From Allolobophora icterica (taxonomy: Eukaryota > Annelida > Clitellata > Crassiclitellata > Lumbricidae): 64,000 nt of DNA. Below the pieces are notes generated by a model. The model saw only the letters and a program-made list of their open reading frames with translations. It did no database searches and was not told where the DNA came from. Positions 1 through 24,104 of the stretch are shown one piece after another (the stretch's first letter is position 1; each line of letters begins with the position of its first letter). The position numbers were made by a program, and so were the translations under genes. The stretch is from contig OY744613.1 of NCBI GenBank assembly GCA_963556255.1, forward strand, positions 36,819,555 to 36,883,554, read 5' to 3'.

Positions 1-71
1 ACAGGAGGAAGGTCATTCCACATCGTGGGACCCACTACAGCAAACGCCCGGTGCTGGGCCAAGGCAGTTTT
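1..71 (-). mobile_element. CR1/L2-type LINE, C-terminal coding fragment
   Basis: On the minus strand this matches, with few changes, the repeated piece at 28243-28320 and 28433-28525 (words CAGCACCGGGCGTTTGCTG and GTGGGTCCCACGAT). It encodes the GPTIWN-type motif found near the C terminus of CR1/L2 LINE proteins. It is cut by the window edge. Confidence 0.6.
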
Positions 72-1151
72 ATATAGTAACATAAAGTACAGAGAAACCT
101 ACCCTGACATTTAAAACCTTGCTTATTCAAACCCCTGAAAAGTAAAAAGAAAATTATAGCATTTGTATGCACAGTGGAAGATTAACTAAAGACAATGTAT
201 ATCTCAAGCCCAGCATCATAGAGCCTCAAATGTAAAGCTGAACTATGACTAAAATATTCTTGTTGCATAAGACATATAGCCATGCATATGAGGTGATTGA
301 AGAATTCAAATGTCACAAACACCAAGCAATCACTAGGCATCCACAACTGGTGCTCTTGCTTCATCATTTAAAAACTGAACATTATTAATGGAGCTACAAC
401 ATTAGTAATTATATGAATACAGTAAAAATCGGTAACACATGTTCCATCTAAGCGCTAAATTCAGTTAACATGTGGCAATGTTCTGAGTGGCAATGTCATG
501 ACTCCCAACGATGTCATGACTCCCAACGATGTCATGACTCCCAACGATGTCATGACTCCCAACGATGCCAAACAGACATGCATAAGTCATTAACCTGCAG
601 TACATCGATTGGCACTATGCATTAAGCAAATGTATTTCCAGTTTAGTAAATAAGAGTACATGTACATGAAGTGATGTACTGTACAGGTATTTCCTTCTCC
701 TTCATAGCTTCTGATTAAGCCCAACATCTTAATGGTTGATGGCAAGTATCAAAGTTGTTTCTCCAGGGAGGAAACACCTAGGAAATTTCTCAAAGGTTAT
801 TTCTGATGGCTAAACAGCTTGGTCAAATTACAGATTGTTTTAAGAAATCAAAGTGAAATGAGTTGCTTCAACAGACACATCAACAGCTGCTATTCACCAG
901 CAAAACCAGATGCACACAAAGCCAGATGCACATAGTTTGTTGAGGTGAGGAAGAATAACACACTAGTAAACATAAATAGGAAATTTAGTTATTTTAACTG
1001 ATAGAATGATGTCGTGCACATGGGGGTAATAAAAGAACTACTTCATCACCATTAACAAGTCATTTCCGGAAGCGCTATATCACTGTAGGCTCTTTATTCT
1101 ATTAAGAAGCATTAATAAATTAGAAAATCAATTAATTTCATGGATACGTAC
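72..1151. other. Intron sequence of the PKC gene, no gene seen
   Basis: AT-rich sequence downstream (in gene direction) of the fourth PKC exon. Apart from the short tandem repeat at 493-567, I see no coding or mobile-element signal. Confidence 0.4.
493..567. repeat. 18-bp tandem repeat, four copies
   Basis: The unit ATGTCATGACTCCCAACG is repeated four times with no visible change, which suggests recent slippage or unequal exchange inside the PKC intron. Confidence 0.9.
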
Positions 1152-13871
<12,720 letters not shown>

Positions 13872-13926
13872 TGTCTGCAAAGACAATCAGTTAAATCATG
13901 TGAAACATCTCAGTTCTCATGAGAAG

Positions 13927-14147
13927 CAACATCACACCAATTAAAACTCATTCAGCAGCAACATCACACCAATTAAAACTCATTCAGCAGCAACATCACA
14001 CCAATTAAAACTCATTCAGCAGCAATATCACACCAATTAAAACTCATTCAGCAGCAACATCACACCAATTAAAACTCATTCAGCAGCAACATCACACCAA
14101 TTAAAACTCATTCAGCAGCAACATCACACCAATTAAAACTCATTCAG
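13927..14147. repeat. 32-bp minisatellite, about seven copies
   Basis: The unit starts AACATCACACCAATTAAAAC and ends ATTCAGCAGC. Copies are nearly identical (one AATATC variant). It sits just upstream of the PKC start-codon exon. Confidence 0.95.
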
Positions 14148-15941
14148 CGTCACCTGTGACGATGTCAATCATTTGATCATGATTTGCTTGAAATAACTAC
14201 TGATTAGTTAGAAAAAATCAGAGTTTGTTTCTAATGACACTACAGAATTGCTCACGTGTGCAGGACCATGCAGAGTGGTAAAGTAATCATAACTGTAAAA
14301 TCATTAATATGGTGGCTCTTTAAGAAAGCTCTTCTTAAACTTACAAAACAATGGAACAGAACAAACCACAGCTGAAGAAAGGAAAGAAATTAAATTTACA
14401 GGCTGCATGTGATACTGTATTAGACTATGATTGGCCAACCAGTAGCTGGTGGAAACCACCAGAGACTGATGCTATGGTATGCATGTGATAGGCTAACATC
14501 ATTACATTATGTTACCTTTTTCATCATATAGCACAACTGTAGCACATCTTTTGTGGTGGATAAGTAATTCTGTAATGTACTATTACACACCAAAGATGTC
14601 CAAATGGTGCCAAACTTTACTATGATTTCTGAAGCCTCTCCTCCCAATATTTCTTCCGTTTCTTCACTTAAAAGGCTCTGGTTTGGTCATTGCATGTGGC
14701 CATAAAACAGACCTACATAACGTTTTCTGAAAGAGCGATCAGCCCACTTGCCATCCGTCATTTCAATCTCAGTTATCGATTGAGTATAGACGCTATAAAT
14801 TTCTCCTCACCTGAAATGCAATCAGACGATCGAATTAGATCATTGAGGCGACAGAACAACCGTCATAAAACTCACATCACAGCTTCGTCGTCGGTCGATT
14901 CGTTGAGCACCTTCACAACAAGCGACTCAAACTAAATTAAATGCTAAATCCGTTGATCCGTTGAGTTTAATCGCATCGGTGCCGGTTTATACCGACCGAT
15001 CAACCCGGAACATGGGAAAACTCCCTAGGCTGCCAGCCAACGATTAACTTAGCCTATCCTAACTTCCTTGTCCGTTGATCTGTGTTAGACGTTTGTTCTT
15101 GCGATAATTCCCCAGGTGGCAGCACTGCAGTCGAGTTCTACTGCATCGACGCCTCTCCCACTTCCACGGCTTTTGCGGCGGATCGAAGATTTCATTTGTA
15201 ACTCAGTGATTACGGTTGAAAAGCTGTTTTGGTTAGCCTGCGCTCAACTTCGAATACGTCTTAAAAGCCTTAGCCTCTACAAAGGCACTGACAGGCTCTA
15301 GAGCTCCATATTCAGTAGGCCTACACAACTGTGCACTCAAATCACGGGGACCTTAAATGGCGTGGCACCCATTCAGACGGGCAGCGGTGGTGAAGGATCT
15401 CACCCGATCAATTCACTGAAAAATGAGCAGGGTCGAGGCCATATACGGTCGCTATAGAAAATCGCAGACATTTACATTTTCTCATAACTCAAAGTTTAGT
15501 TCTACACGTCCGACCAGGACATCTTAATCCTACGTGCGCGTCTTAAGGAATTGGTGGTCGATACTGACTTTACTTCTTTTTGGATGAATAATCAATTATG
15601 GTGACCATATGGCCCTCACTAAGTATATAAGAATACACGCCTTCCTTGGACACATGTTATAGGCCTATTCGGTGTCCTCTGTTGCAACCGTAATCGTATT
15701 TTCCAAACTTCTAAAGCGCCACTCGAAAGTCAAGCGCAGGGCACCAGCTTATTCGCGAGCGCTGCGGTTCGTCAGCGGGGGTTCCAAAGCGTAGTCCAAA
15801 TGAGGTCCCATGCAGTCGAACCTCTATCTTCAACGTTAGCCTATCAACGTTCTCATCCCTTCTGGGCCTCCCCTTCGTCAACGTTTTATGTAACATACCA
15901 ATGTTGAACTGATGTAGGCTATTATCGTTGCAATAACAAAA

Positions 15942-15974
<33 letters not shown>

Positions 15975-16324
15975 GTCCGGTTTCAGATTCAGATTCAGAT
16001 TGTTTTAGTGATCATCATGTAAGGAAATGCATTTCCAAACAGTCACATACAATGGCGCTGGTTTAAATCATCCCTCTTCTGACTCCCATCTCCTCCCTCT
16101 TCTCTCCATGCATATCCATCTCCCTCCCTTCCCGTCCTTTCCCCTGGAGAGATATAATAGGACAGACCAAGAAATTAGAAACATTAACTCTTGCTGTTCT
16201 CGTCTACTACAATGCACAAATACCGCTGACAATCCATGTGATCAAGTAAAATGGGTTAAGGTACGGTTTTCCTCCAGGATCTAACACTAATTGCACACTC
16301 CACTCAAACACTTTATGATGCAGG
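14148..16324. other. Probable 5' region of the PKC gene, no exon recognised
   Basis: The non-coding first exon and promoter of the PKC gene probably lie here, but I see no core promoter I would defend. A (GATT)n run at 15943-15974 follows a CAATAACAAAATTT stretch and may be the 3' tail of a truncated plus-strand LINE. Confidence 0.3.
15943..15974. repeat. (GATT)n microsatellite
   Basis: About eight units. The same tail type ends LINEs at 49081 and 63365 (as AATC on the plus strand). Confidence 0.9.
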
Positions 16325-16704
16325 CACAAGGCACAGTGTTCAATCTAGAGGTCTTTGGGGGAGGAATGTCCCCCCCAGGATTGATGTTTTCCCCCAGAGG
16401 CCAGCAATATTACAATGTAGAGATCTTAAGGGGATGAAAATTTCCCTCCCCCCCCAGGATACATGTGGTCATCAACTTTTTTGAGAGAGTATAATTGCTG
16501 GTAGAAAAAGTAAAAAAATCGGACGCAGGACTAAAAAAGGTCATCAACTTTTTTTGAAGATGAAATTAGGAAAAGTCTGAAACGTTTTCAAGATGGATGA
16601 AATTACACACAAAAATCTTGTGTAAATTCGTTGGTCCCCCCCCCCCCCAGAAACCTTGTTTCCCCTCCCAGAAGAGGGGGACTAGATTAAACACTGCACA
16701 AAGC
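16325..16704. mobile_element. hAT-like MITE, CAGTGTTYAATCTAG family, copy 1
   Basis: Ends CAGTGTTCAATCTAG (16334) and CTAGATTAAACACTG (to 16696). Flanks CACAAGGC (16325-16332) and CACAAAGC (16697-16704) form an 8-bp duplication with one change and one spare base before the left CAGTG. Runs of G/C next to both ends are shared with the copy at 31338-31670. Confidence 0.8.
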
Positions 16705-16776
16705 AGTATAGGCCTACACAGACAGAAAAGAAGATGCTTTCCATGCGTTTCTATATAAAGAGACCGCCCCACAATT

Positions 16777-16930
16777 AATAATTATAATAATACATTAATA
16801 ATCTTTTTGTCTGAGGTACCTCAGATCCCTCAGGAATAAAAAAAAACTATCCGGCTAGAACTCGTCAAGATCTGGCGGGAGCAAAGGTGCCTTGGAAGGC
16901 AATGGTGTTAAGCGTTGGATTATGATAGCA
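16777..16930 (-). mobile_element. Second 3' end of the REL-endonuclease LINE family
   Basis: The sequence CTGAGGTACCTCAGATCCCTCAGG followed by AAAACTAT and ATGGTGTTAAGCGTT parallels 17028-17170, the 3' UTR of the longer copy beside it. Both are preceded on the plus strand by an ATT-rich tail, giving two minus-strand 3' ends in tandem. Confidence 0.5.
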
Positions 16931-17004
16931 ATGCGCTGAAAAAAATAGCCTAGTTGGTTTCTCTCGTGTCACCGGTTATAGGCCTACGAGAAAGACAGCC
17001 ACAA

Positions 17005-18495
17005 CTTTATTATTATTTTTTTTTTGTCCCGAGGTAAACATGATCCCTCGGGCGTCACAAAAATTTGTCAGGAGACAAAAGAAAACTATAGTTGTTCTGG
17101 AATGGTTGCATCTACTCCGGGTCGGGCTCGACTTAAGTGCCATGAAAAGCCACCGAGTTAAAACGTTGAATGGTAATTGAGAGGCGTTGCAGCAAGAAGC
17201 AGGTCTCCCTGTTGTCTCCTGTTGTCAGTGTCAGATTGCGACCCAAGTCTGTTAAAAAGTCCAGGCCTACGTTGCCAATCGGACCTAAAGTCTCAAAAGC
17301 CAAGGGCACGAAGAAGTGTCTTTAAAAGAGCGCTGTATTTGGACTTTTTTCTCTCTGTGGCTAGCTCGGCTGCAGCACCCGCTGTCGCCGCTGTGGCTTG
17401 AATATACGACGGTGCAAGGGTGTCAGCCACCGTCGCGTCCCACACCAGATGGCGGCCTGCACGCCATGGAATCATTGTCAGGCCGTCCGGTCTTCTGCCA
17501 TCTGAGCGTAGCAGTCCAGGTGGTTCTTTGATGGATGGGATGCCTGCCCTTGAGAGAGAGAGAGAGCGGTAAATGATGTCGTTGATCGTGCTGTGTCTGG
17601 CAGCTCTGCCAAAACCGAGAGAGCAGGACAAGCCATGGCTGCCTCTGGCATCAACCCGAGCGCCGCACGCACATGTGTGTGGTTCGCATATTGAGGCACC
17701 GAGGCGTAGACCAACTGCAACCCTCACGTCCTCGTTTTCCAATCTCAATCCGCAAGCTGTTATTGGTAGGGTATATAGCCAATCACTAGCGTGTAGTGAA
17801 CAGACTGCTTTTAAACGTGAGATGTTGTATACGTCTGTTGTGTCTTGAAACAGTGCATGTATTGGCCGTCTGTTTCAACAATGGCTTGTCCCATTGAGCC
17901 TGCTGATGTGACTGCATGTTCTCTGCGTCGTCAATTTCCGTCTTGGAGATCCATTCGGACTTCATGGCTAAGAAGTGCGCATCCGATGTAAGCTGGATAG
18001 AGGTTAAAATGAGGGTTTGGAGGGGGAGAGTGCCCGCGGCTGAAGCCAAGAAGGCAGGAAGCGCCAGCGATGACACCCTCAGTATGCCCAGACCACCCAT
18101 CTTTATAGGTAACGAAGCCTGTGTCCATTGGTGGTCATTTAAGGAGATGTTCAGGATCTTCTCCAATCCGTGACGTAGTGTCGAGTCGTATGTCTCTAAC
18201 TCGGAGTTTTTATCACACGGGCAGCAACGCAGGACGTGAAGCGTTTTTGGCGCCCCCAGTGAGCACCTCAGGATCAAGAGGGCATCCTGTCTGGATATAA
18301 GAGATAGTTTGTCCAGACTTTCCTCCAGTTCGCTGATGCGGGCTTTCAGTGCTTGTTGTAGTGCTACCTCAGGTGAAAGAGGGGCACCGAGCAGTTGAGC
18401 CTCATCTTTCTCGGTGTATCTAAACTCCCTCAAGGCAGAGTAACCGGTGTTTCCCTTATCGTGAGCGATCACCTCGCATTTGGCGCGATTCAGGT
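17005..18495 (-). pseudogene. REL-endonuclease (R2-superclade-like) LINE, 5'-truncated
   Basis: Minus-strand reading from 18495: LNRAKCEV (after the lost YLDD box), EAQLLGAPL, a Leu-rich thumb with GLEKILNISLNDHQWTQASL, MGGLGI and LALPAFLASAA. Then, after a frameshift near 17800, CEPHTCACGARVDARGSHGL, ARHSTINDIIYRSL, RRPDGLTMIPW and HLVWDATVADT. The Cys/His cluster followed by R-H...N, PD and D-T is the layout of the restriction-like endonuclease at the C terminus of R2-type LINEs. A second frameshift lies near 17300, and the C terminus resumes as VGLDFLTDLGRN. The element ends at an ATT-rich tail near 17008-17027. Its closest relative here is at 29184-30785. The exact clade is unknown to me. 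Confidence 0.75.
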
Positions 18496-19199
18496 AATCG
18501 ATCTAAGCTTATTTATTCCAATCTATTAATTACAAATTGTAAAATATAGCAGACAGATTAAAGACCAGTATGTAGCGGCTTGTAGCCTACATAGTTGCGG
18601 ATGATGATAACTGTAACTTAAGCGGAACAGCGTATTCTGCACGTAAGGCTCTAAGCAGGTCCGTAGCCAGGCTTAAATTGAAGAGGAGGAAACTCCGGGA
18701 AGCATCCAGTTAAATTAGGTTAACAATCAAGCTTCGCAGACCATTGGCAAAAAGCAAGATAAGGCAACTGCCTCCTCTTGCCTCATATACTGGCTAAGCC
18801 TGTGGCTCTAAGTCTGGTGCACTTGTAAGTAAGTATGTATCTGGACTTTTATGAAACGCATTTTAAGAACTCTTAAAAAGCGCTTTGAACGTGGCTGTCT
18901 AAGGGATCTTAACAAATGTGTCTTAACATAGCTAGAACAAGTTACTTCAACAGAGTTTAAAGCAATAGCTCATATATCAACGTTTCAAACAGATGGACCA
19001 ATGCACGAGGTTGTAGGGTGCAGTTGTGTTTCTGTACGGCAGCGAGAGATCATCAGATCTCCACATGCGGTGGAAACAATCAATGCGAGTGACGACGTGA
19101 CTGAGTTTAAACGGGTATAAACAGCTTTCGTATATCTGAGTGTGCAAAGCTAACCAATGAGGCTCGGCCGAGATGGGATATCTTTGATTTGATTCTGTC
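18496..19199 (+). other. Paralogous intron sequence of gene copy 1
   Basis: From 18493, TAATCGATCTAAG and TATTCCAATCTATTAATTACAAATTGTAAAATATAGCAG match the start of intron 1 of gene copy 2 (48845-48912). This marks where copy 1's intron 1 begins. The exon expected just to the left is absent. Confidence 0.8.
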
Positions 19200-19609
19200 C
19201 TCGATCACACGACTCTGTGGAGCAGGCCTATATATCTCATGCATGTAGAGATATGAGAGAATTTTGATAAATTGGTTAGTACCCGAGAGGCCCTGTTCAG
19301 AACGAACTGGAGCTGACGCAACCTGAACTTCGGCAAGCCTGCAAAGATGGAATTAAAATAGTCCAGGCACGTCAAGACGAAGGGCTTGACGTAAAGGCCC
19401 ATGCATCGCTAAACAAAAGATTACACCGTATTGATCGAATCTGACGAAACTGGTATACAGCATGAGCTGCACAACGAACTCACATGATCGGCCATCATTC
19501 AGTACTCAAAAACTCTCCGTTGATGAGTACTCATAGCCTGTTCTCTTGTCTGCTTTTGCCTCGATTGTGCCAACTCTGTGTTTGCAGGTAAGAGCAGACC
19601 CTAGAATCC

Positions 19610-20060
19610 CTAGATGACGTATTCATCATCATCGTCAACCTTGGGCTCAACGCCCGTAGGTGTCTGATGCCGTTTTTACTGTGTTTTTCCACTGTAGTCT
19701 GTCCAGTGCGGTGTGGCTCAGCTCCTGCAGCGATGTTCCACGCCATTCGATGATATCGTCGAGCCATTCTTTATGGGGTCGTCCTCTCTTGTTTGTACCA
19801 TCCATCATTCCGAACACTAATGTCCTAATCTTCCGATCATTACTCATTCTGCATATATGTGGCCAAACAATCCCAGCTTCCTTTGAATTATCTTCTGCAT
19901 CATGTTCTCTGTGAGATGTATTCGTCTCTGCATGATCTGCATGATGACCTCTTGTGTCCATCCAATTATCATAATCTTCCTATAAGATTTTCTTTCAAAG
20001 GCCAGTATCCTTCCTTCAATGTCTTTCGTCATTACCCAGGCCTCGTATATAACAGAAGCA
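19610..20060 (-). pseudogene. RTE-like LINE 3' fragment nested in the CR1-like LINE
   Basis: Minus frames give RILAFERKSYRKIMIIGWTQ, KLGLFGHIYAE, then KRGRPHKEWLDDI and TALDRLQWKNTVKTASD, which correspond to KAFEMKCIRKILGISWTEKK, KMSYFGHIMRK, RGRPRKKWMDNI and DRKGWRRIVYNA of the element at 53405-55147. It ends in ATC-rich sequence near 19620. Confidence 0.75.
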
Positions 20061-21767
20061 AGATTTGTAAAGGTTTGTTATGTGGGATTGGAAAGTGAGA
20101 TTACTGTCCAAAGTGACTCCAAGTGTTTTGACAGTCTTTCATATTGAAACAACAGTGCCAGCGAGGTCAATACTGGAATGAGCCGGGAAAGAGAGCAGTC
20201 GTTGGTGTGAGCCACAAATAATTGCATCAGAGTTATCTGGGTTTATAACAAGACCGTTGAAGCAGAACCATGCATGCAATGAAGAGAGGCACTCTTCTAG
20301 TATTACTTTACCGAACTGATCCGTTGGCGACAGAGCGATCAAAAGCTAGCATCAACATACTGCTGTAAGTGGACTCCAAAGGGTTTGGCTATGCGGCTGA
20401 TTGGTGAAGTGAAGATTGCAAATAACAGGGGATCAAGAACAGATTCCTGAGGGACACCAACAGTGCAGAGAGAAGGATCCGATCGAGCAGTACCAATGCC
20501 CACTTGCTGAGACCGATTGCAGAGGTAAGAAGCTAACCAGTTTAAGGCAGTCCAAGAGACACCGAAGCTTTTACTGAGTCTAGAAAGTAGAAGCTGTATT
20601 CAACAGTGTCGAAAGCAGCACTAAGGTCGAGGCAAACTGCGAGACACGCCTTTCCTTTATCAATAGATAAGAAGATGTTGTTCAGCGTAATGGCAAGAGC
20701 AGTTTCAGTAGCCTTCGCGGTAAGCTGATTGGTAAGGACTGAAATTAGGAGATGAAATAATGTGTTTCTTGCTCCGTGTAAGGAAGAAACGGCCGAGAAT
20801 GTTGCAACTGTCATTAATGTTGAATATTGGTGTAAAGTTTGACAGGCTGTTGATGTCCAGGTTCAGTTTCTTAAGTAAAGGCGTGGTTAAAGCAGATTGA
20901 AAACTTGATGGAAAGCAGGCTTCTGTAAAAGACAAGTTGGCCAAATGTGCAATAAGGGTGAGAGGAATCATCGGAACAGGAGACAAGGAGTGATGTAGGT
21001 ATGAAGTCAATCGGAGATGACTTATGGATAGTATGATCAAGGAGAGACAAGACTTCCAAGTAAGTTACATGTGGTGCATCGTTAAAGACAGTGCCAGAAA
21101 AGTCAGGGTCATCAGTAGGCCGTTCCATTTGAGATTGGCAGTACAGTCTGGGCAATTAATGTTGCAGATTGACGAATGCAGAAGATCTTTAGTTTACACA
21201 ATATAACCTGTGACATGATACGAGACCAGTGTATGGTAAAAAGCAGTCCGGCCGTCAGAAGCAAAGACGTCAAAGATGCTATCTCCTCGAATCGGTACAT
21301 CAATAAACTGAGGAAGGCGAAGGTGGAGAAGATATCGGCTAGGTAGGTCGTCGTTGGTAAATAACAGGGGATCAAGACTTGCTTATAGATCACCGCACAA
21401 AAGAAGTCCTTCGCCAGCCTCGACGTAGTTGGACGATATCAGAGTTGCAAGATTGTTGTAGAATTCACCAACTGGACCAGGAGGCCTGAGGAGGGCGATA
21501 GATGTTGGCGACAGTGATGAATGATGACGAACTTCCGAGTCGAACCAGCTGAACATACAAGGAAAAACAAATCGATTCTGGTTGAGGATGGATCTTGATG
21601 TTTGATGAGGACTTATAGATGATACCGAGGCCTTCACCAGCTATGGAGCGACCGGAAGTTACAGGGTGGTGGACGTGGAGAACGGTGAAACCTTCCAGAG
21701 CAACGTCTGTCTTGATGCAGTCCAGTGTGTCGGCGCAGATTCGTGTTTCGCACAGTGCTAGGATGTC

Positions 21768-22074
21768 TACAGGGTGGGCCAAAAACAGTAACCCCGTAGA
21801 GGTTTTGCTAATATTTCGGCCAAAAATAAGAATTTTTGAATGAAGTTTTACTGGCTTAAAAGTAATTAATATATGCGTATAACAGCCAAATTTCACCAAA
21901 ATATTTCAAACAGAACCAAAGTTATGTCACTTTTACTGAGTCCACCCACTGTTTTTTGATGATCCAAAAACATGTAGCCCAATAAAAAATAACAACAAAC
22001 GACTTTATTAAGTCACGTCTAAAATAATTGGTTATATTTCGGCCAAAAATAAGAATTTTAAATGATTAAATGTA

Positions 22075-22173
<99 letters not shown>

Positions 22174-23026
22174 TAGAAAAGAAACGGAGCACCAGCGTAA
22201 CTGCACGTCACTGTGACATCATTTAGCAAGATCTGATCGCTTGATCTTTGAGCGCAAGAAGTTCGCTTCACATGTTATGGTATCGGCTGGTATTTGTTTT
22301 GGTGGCAAAGGTCGAATGCATTTTGTTGATGAAAAGGCGAAGGTGAATGCTGCATATTACGTTTCCAGAATTAATATCTGATTGCAAGCGTCTGCTGCCA
22401 GCTGGTTTCATCTTTCAGCAAGACGGCGCATCAGCGCATGCTGCTCGTCTCACGCAAGGTTGGCTCAATGTCAGTTGCCCTGGTTTCATTGAGAAGGACC
22501 AACGGCCCCTAAACTCTTTGGATTTGAACCCCTGGATTATCAGGCATGGGGAGCTATGCTGGAGAAATACCACAATCTGCGACCAAAGTCAAAAACGATA
22601 AAGGAATTGAAGGTCGCATTGGTGTTGATATGGGAAGATTTACCTCTTGAACCTATCAACAAGGCCATCAAAACTTTACAAAGAGACTCAGAACATGTGT
22701 GGGTACTGGCGGTGGACACATTATACACAAGTTGTGAAGCAATATCAAGTATGTTTAATGCCAATTATTTTAGATGTGACTTAATAAAATCGTTTTTTTT
22801 GTAATTTTTTTGGCGTAACATGTTTTTGGATCATCAAAAAACAGTGGGTGGACTCAGTAAAAGTGATATAACTTTTGTTCTGTTTGAAATATTTTCGTGA
22901 AATTTGGCTCTTATACGTAGATGTGAATTACCTTTAAGCCAGTAAAACTTTATTTAAAAATTCTTACTTTTGGCCGAAATATTAGCAAAAATATGTAGGA
23001 GGTTACTCTTTTTGGCTCACCCTGTA
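21768..23026 (+). mobile_element. Tc1/mariner-like transposon with long terminal inverted repeats
   Basis: Ends CAGGGTGGGCC (21770) and GGCTCACCCTG (to 23024), each flanked by TA. The terminal inverted repeats run about 265 bp (to about 22032, and from about 22758), with many substitutions between them. Between them are a (ATT)n array and the 3' half of a transposase in three frames: FIFQQDGASAHAARLTQGWL and NSLDLNPW (22414-22536), then a KYHNLRPKSKTIKELK stretch (22556-22804). QDGA and N-S-x-D-L-N-P mark the catalytic core of mariner transposases. The N-terminal DNA-binding part is missing. Confidence 0.92.
22077..22172. repeat. (ATT)n microsatellite
   Basis: About 32 units inside the mariner element. 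Confidence 0.97.
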
Positions 23027-23427
23027 GATGTTCGTCTTTGATGAGATCGTGTTTGATGGCACATCGACGGATAGCAGACCGAATATTAAAACTGGCGAAA
23101 TTAATGGACTCTCTTCTCAATGTCAGCTTCCTGACATGAACTTGGTGTGAAGCTGGGTCCGGGTTGCTCTCGACGTCTTCCGACAACAGAGCAGAGAGCG
23201 ACGACTGGAGCGGGAAAAGAACGCCAACGCCGATGTTCGAAAAGGCGAGACCATAGTTCGAGACCATAGCAGGGCTCCTGTTATGTGTCGTAGCGCAGAG
23301 CTTACTTGTCCAGAAAACTTTTGCGTGTGGAGACCGCTTTCGGCTGACGTCCAAAATATCAGTTTAAATTCAGGTTTTTTAGATGACGGTGGAGGAGAAA
23401 GAGAATGGAAGATGAGGAAAGAAAAAG

Positions 23428-23652
23428 AAGGCAGGAAGGAAGGAAGGAAGGAAGGAAGGAAGGAAGGAAGGAAGGAAGGAAGGAAGGAAGGAAGGAAGGA
23501 AGGAAGGAAGGAAGGAAGGAAGGAAGGAAGGAAGGAAGGAAGGAAGGAAGGAAGGAAGGAAGGAAGGAAGGAAGGAAGGAAGGAAGGAAGGAAGGAAGGA
23601 AGGAAGGAAGGAAGGAAGGAAGGAAGGAAGGAAGGAAGGAAGGAAGGAAGAA
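23428..23652. repeat. (GGAA)n array
   Basis: About 55 GGAA units. Flanking words GAGAATGGAAGATGAGGAAAG and GATGAGAAGGAAA are shared with 51930-52020 in gene copy 2, where only about four units are present. Confidence 0.97.
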
Positions 23653-23814
23653 GGCAAAGAAGAAAAAAGGAAGGAAGAAGGCAAGAAAGGTAGGAGGCAA
23701 GAAAGATGGGATGAGAAGGAAAGGGGCCCTTAAACTCGAGAAGCTGATTGTTTTGCCTCGAAATCCCTAATGGTCTATATTATTTGGAGAAATCATTGAC
23801 CAGAGAATGTATAT

Positions 23815-24050
23815 ATAATGTAATGTAATATAAACATTTGTAAAGCGCTCATCGCAGCAGAGCAATTCAGAAGCGCTCTCAACGTGATAGGCTCGTCTTT
23901 ACGCATTTAAGTGAAGCTGGTGAAAACGCTCCAAGGATCTTGCTCCGGATCACAGAAGGGAGTTCATTCCACAGCGAAGGGCCAGCCAAAGCAAAGGCCC
24001 GATGCTGAGTTAATGAGGTTCGCGACCGAGGTACAAACAAGTCCAATCGC

Positions 24051-24084
<34 letters not shown>

Positions 24085-24085
24085 G
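23815..24085 (-). mobile_element. CR1/L2-type LINE 3' end inserted in intron 1 of gene copy 1
   Basis: Minus strand: a motif reading FALAGPSLWNELPS-like, the GCGCTTCTGAATTGCTC hairpin region and GCGCTTTACAAATGTTTATATTACATTAC tail. Gene copy 2 lacks it: there ATTGACCAGAGGACATTTATCTCG runs straight into the intron end. An (AT)n run at 24051-24084 lies at the right side. Confidence 0.75.
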
Positions 24086-24104
24086 TCTCGTCTCTTTCTA
24101 ATAG

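Larger units (their letters stand above)
19200..23360 (-). pseudogene. CR1-like LINE, broken, with two nested insertions
   Basis: From right to left: N-terminal part with the 2A-like motif DVESNPDP (23154-23177) and INFASFNIRSA; AP-endonuclease pieces VDILALCETRICADTLD and VANIYRPP (21899-21465) and a further endonuclease piece (21637-21383); RT pieces KACLAVCLDLSAAFDTVEYS (about 20640), HAWFCFNGLVINPDNSDAI (20139-20342); and C-terminal LDYFNSIFAGLPKFRLRQLQ (19205-19402). Each piece is in a different frame. A mariner element (21768-23026) splits the endonuclease and an RTE-like fragment (about 19610-20060) splits the C-terminal part. It lies in intron 1 of gene copy 1, antisense. Confidence 0.8.

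Noticed and set aside
480..570. CRISPR-like array
   Set aside because: Four directly adjacent 18-bp units without spacers, in an animal gene intron.
13927..14147. CRISPR-like array
   Set aside because: Adjacent 32-bp units with no variable spacers; a minisatellite.
23283..23770. Frames of KEGR and LPSF repeats
   Set aside because: Translations of (GGAA)n on both strands.
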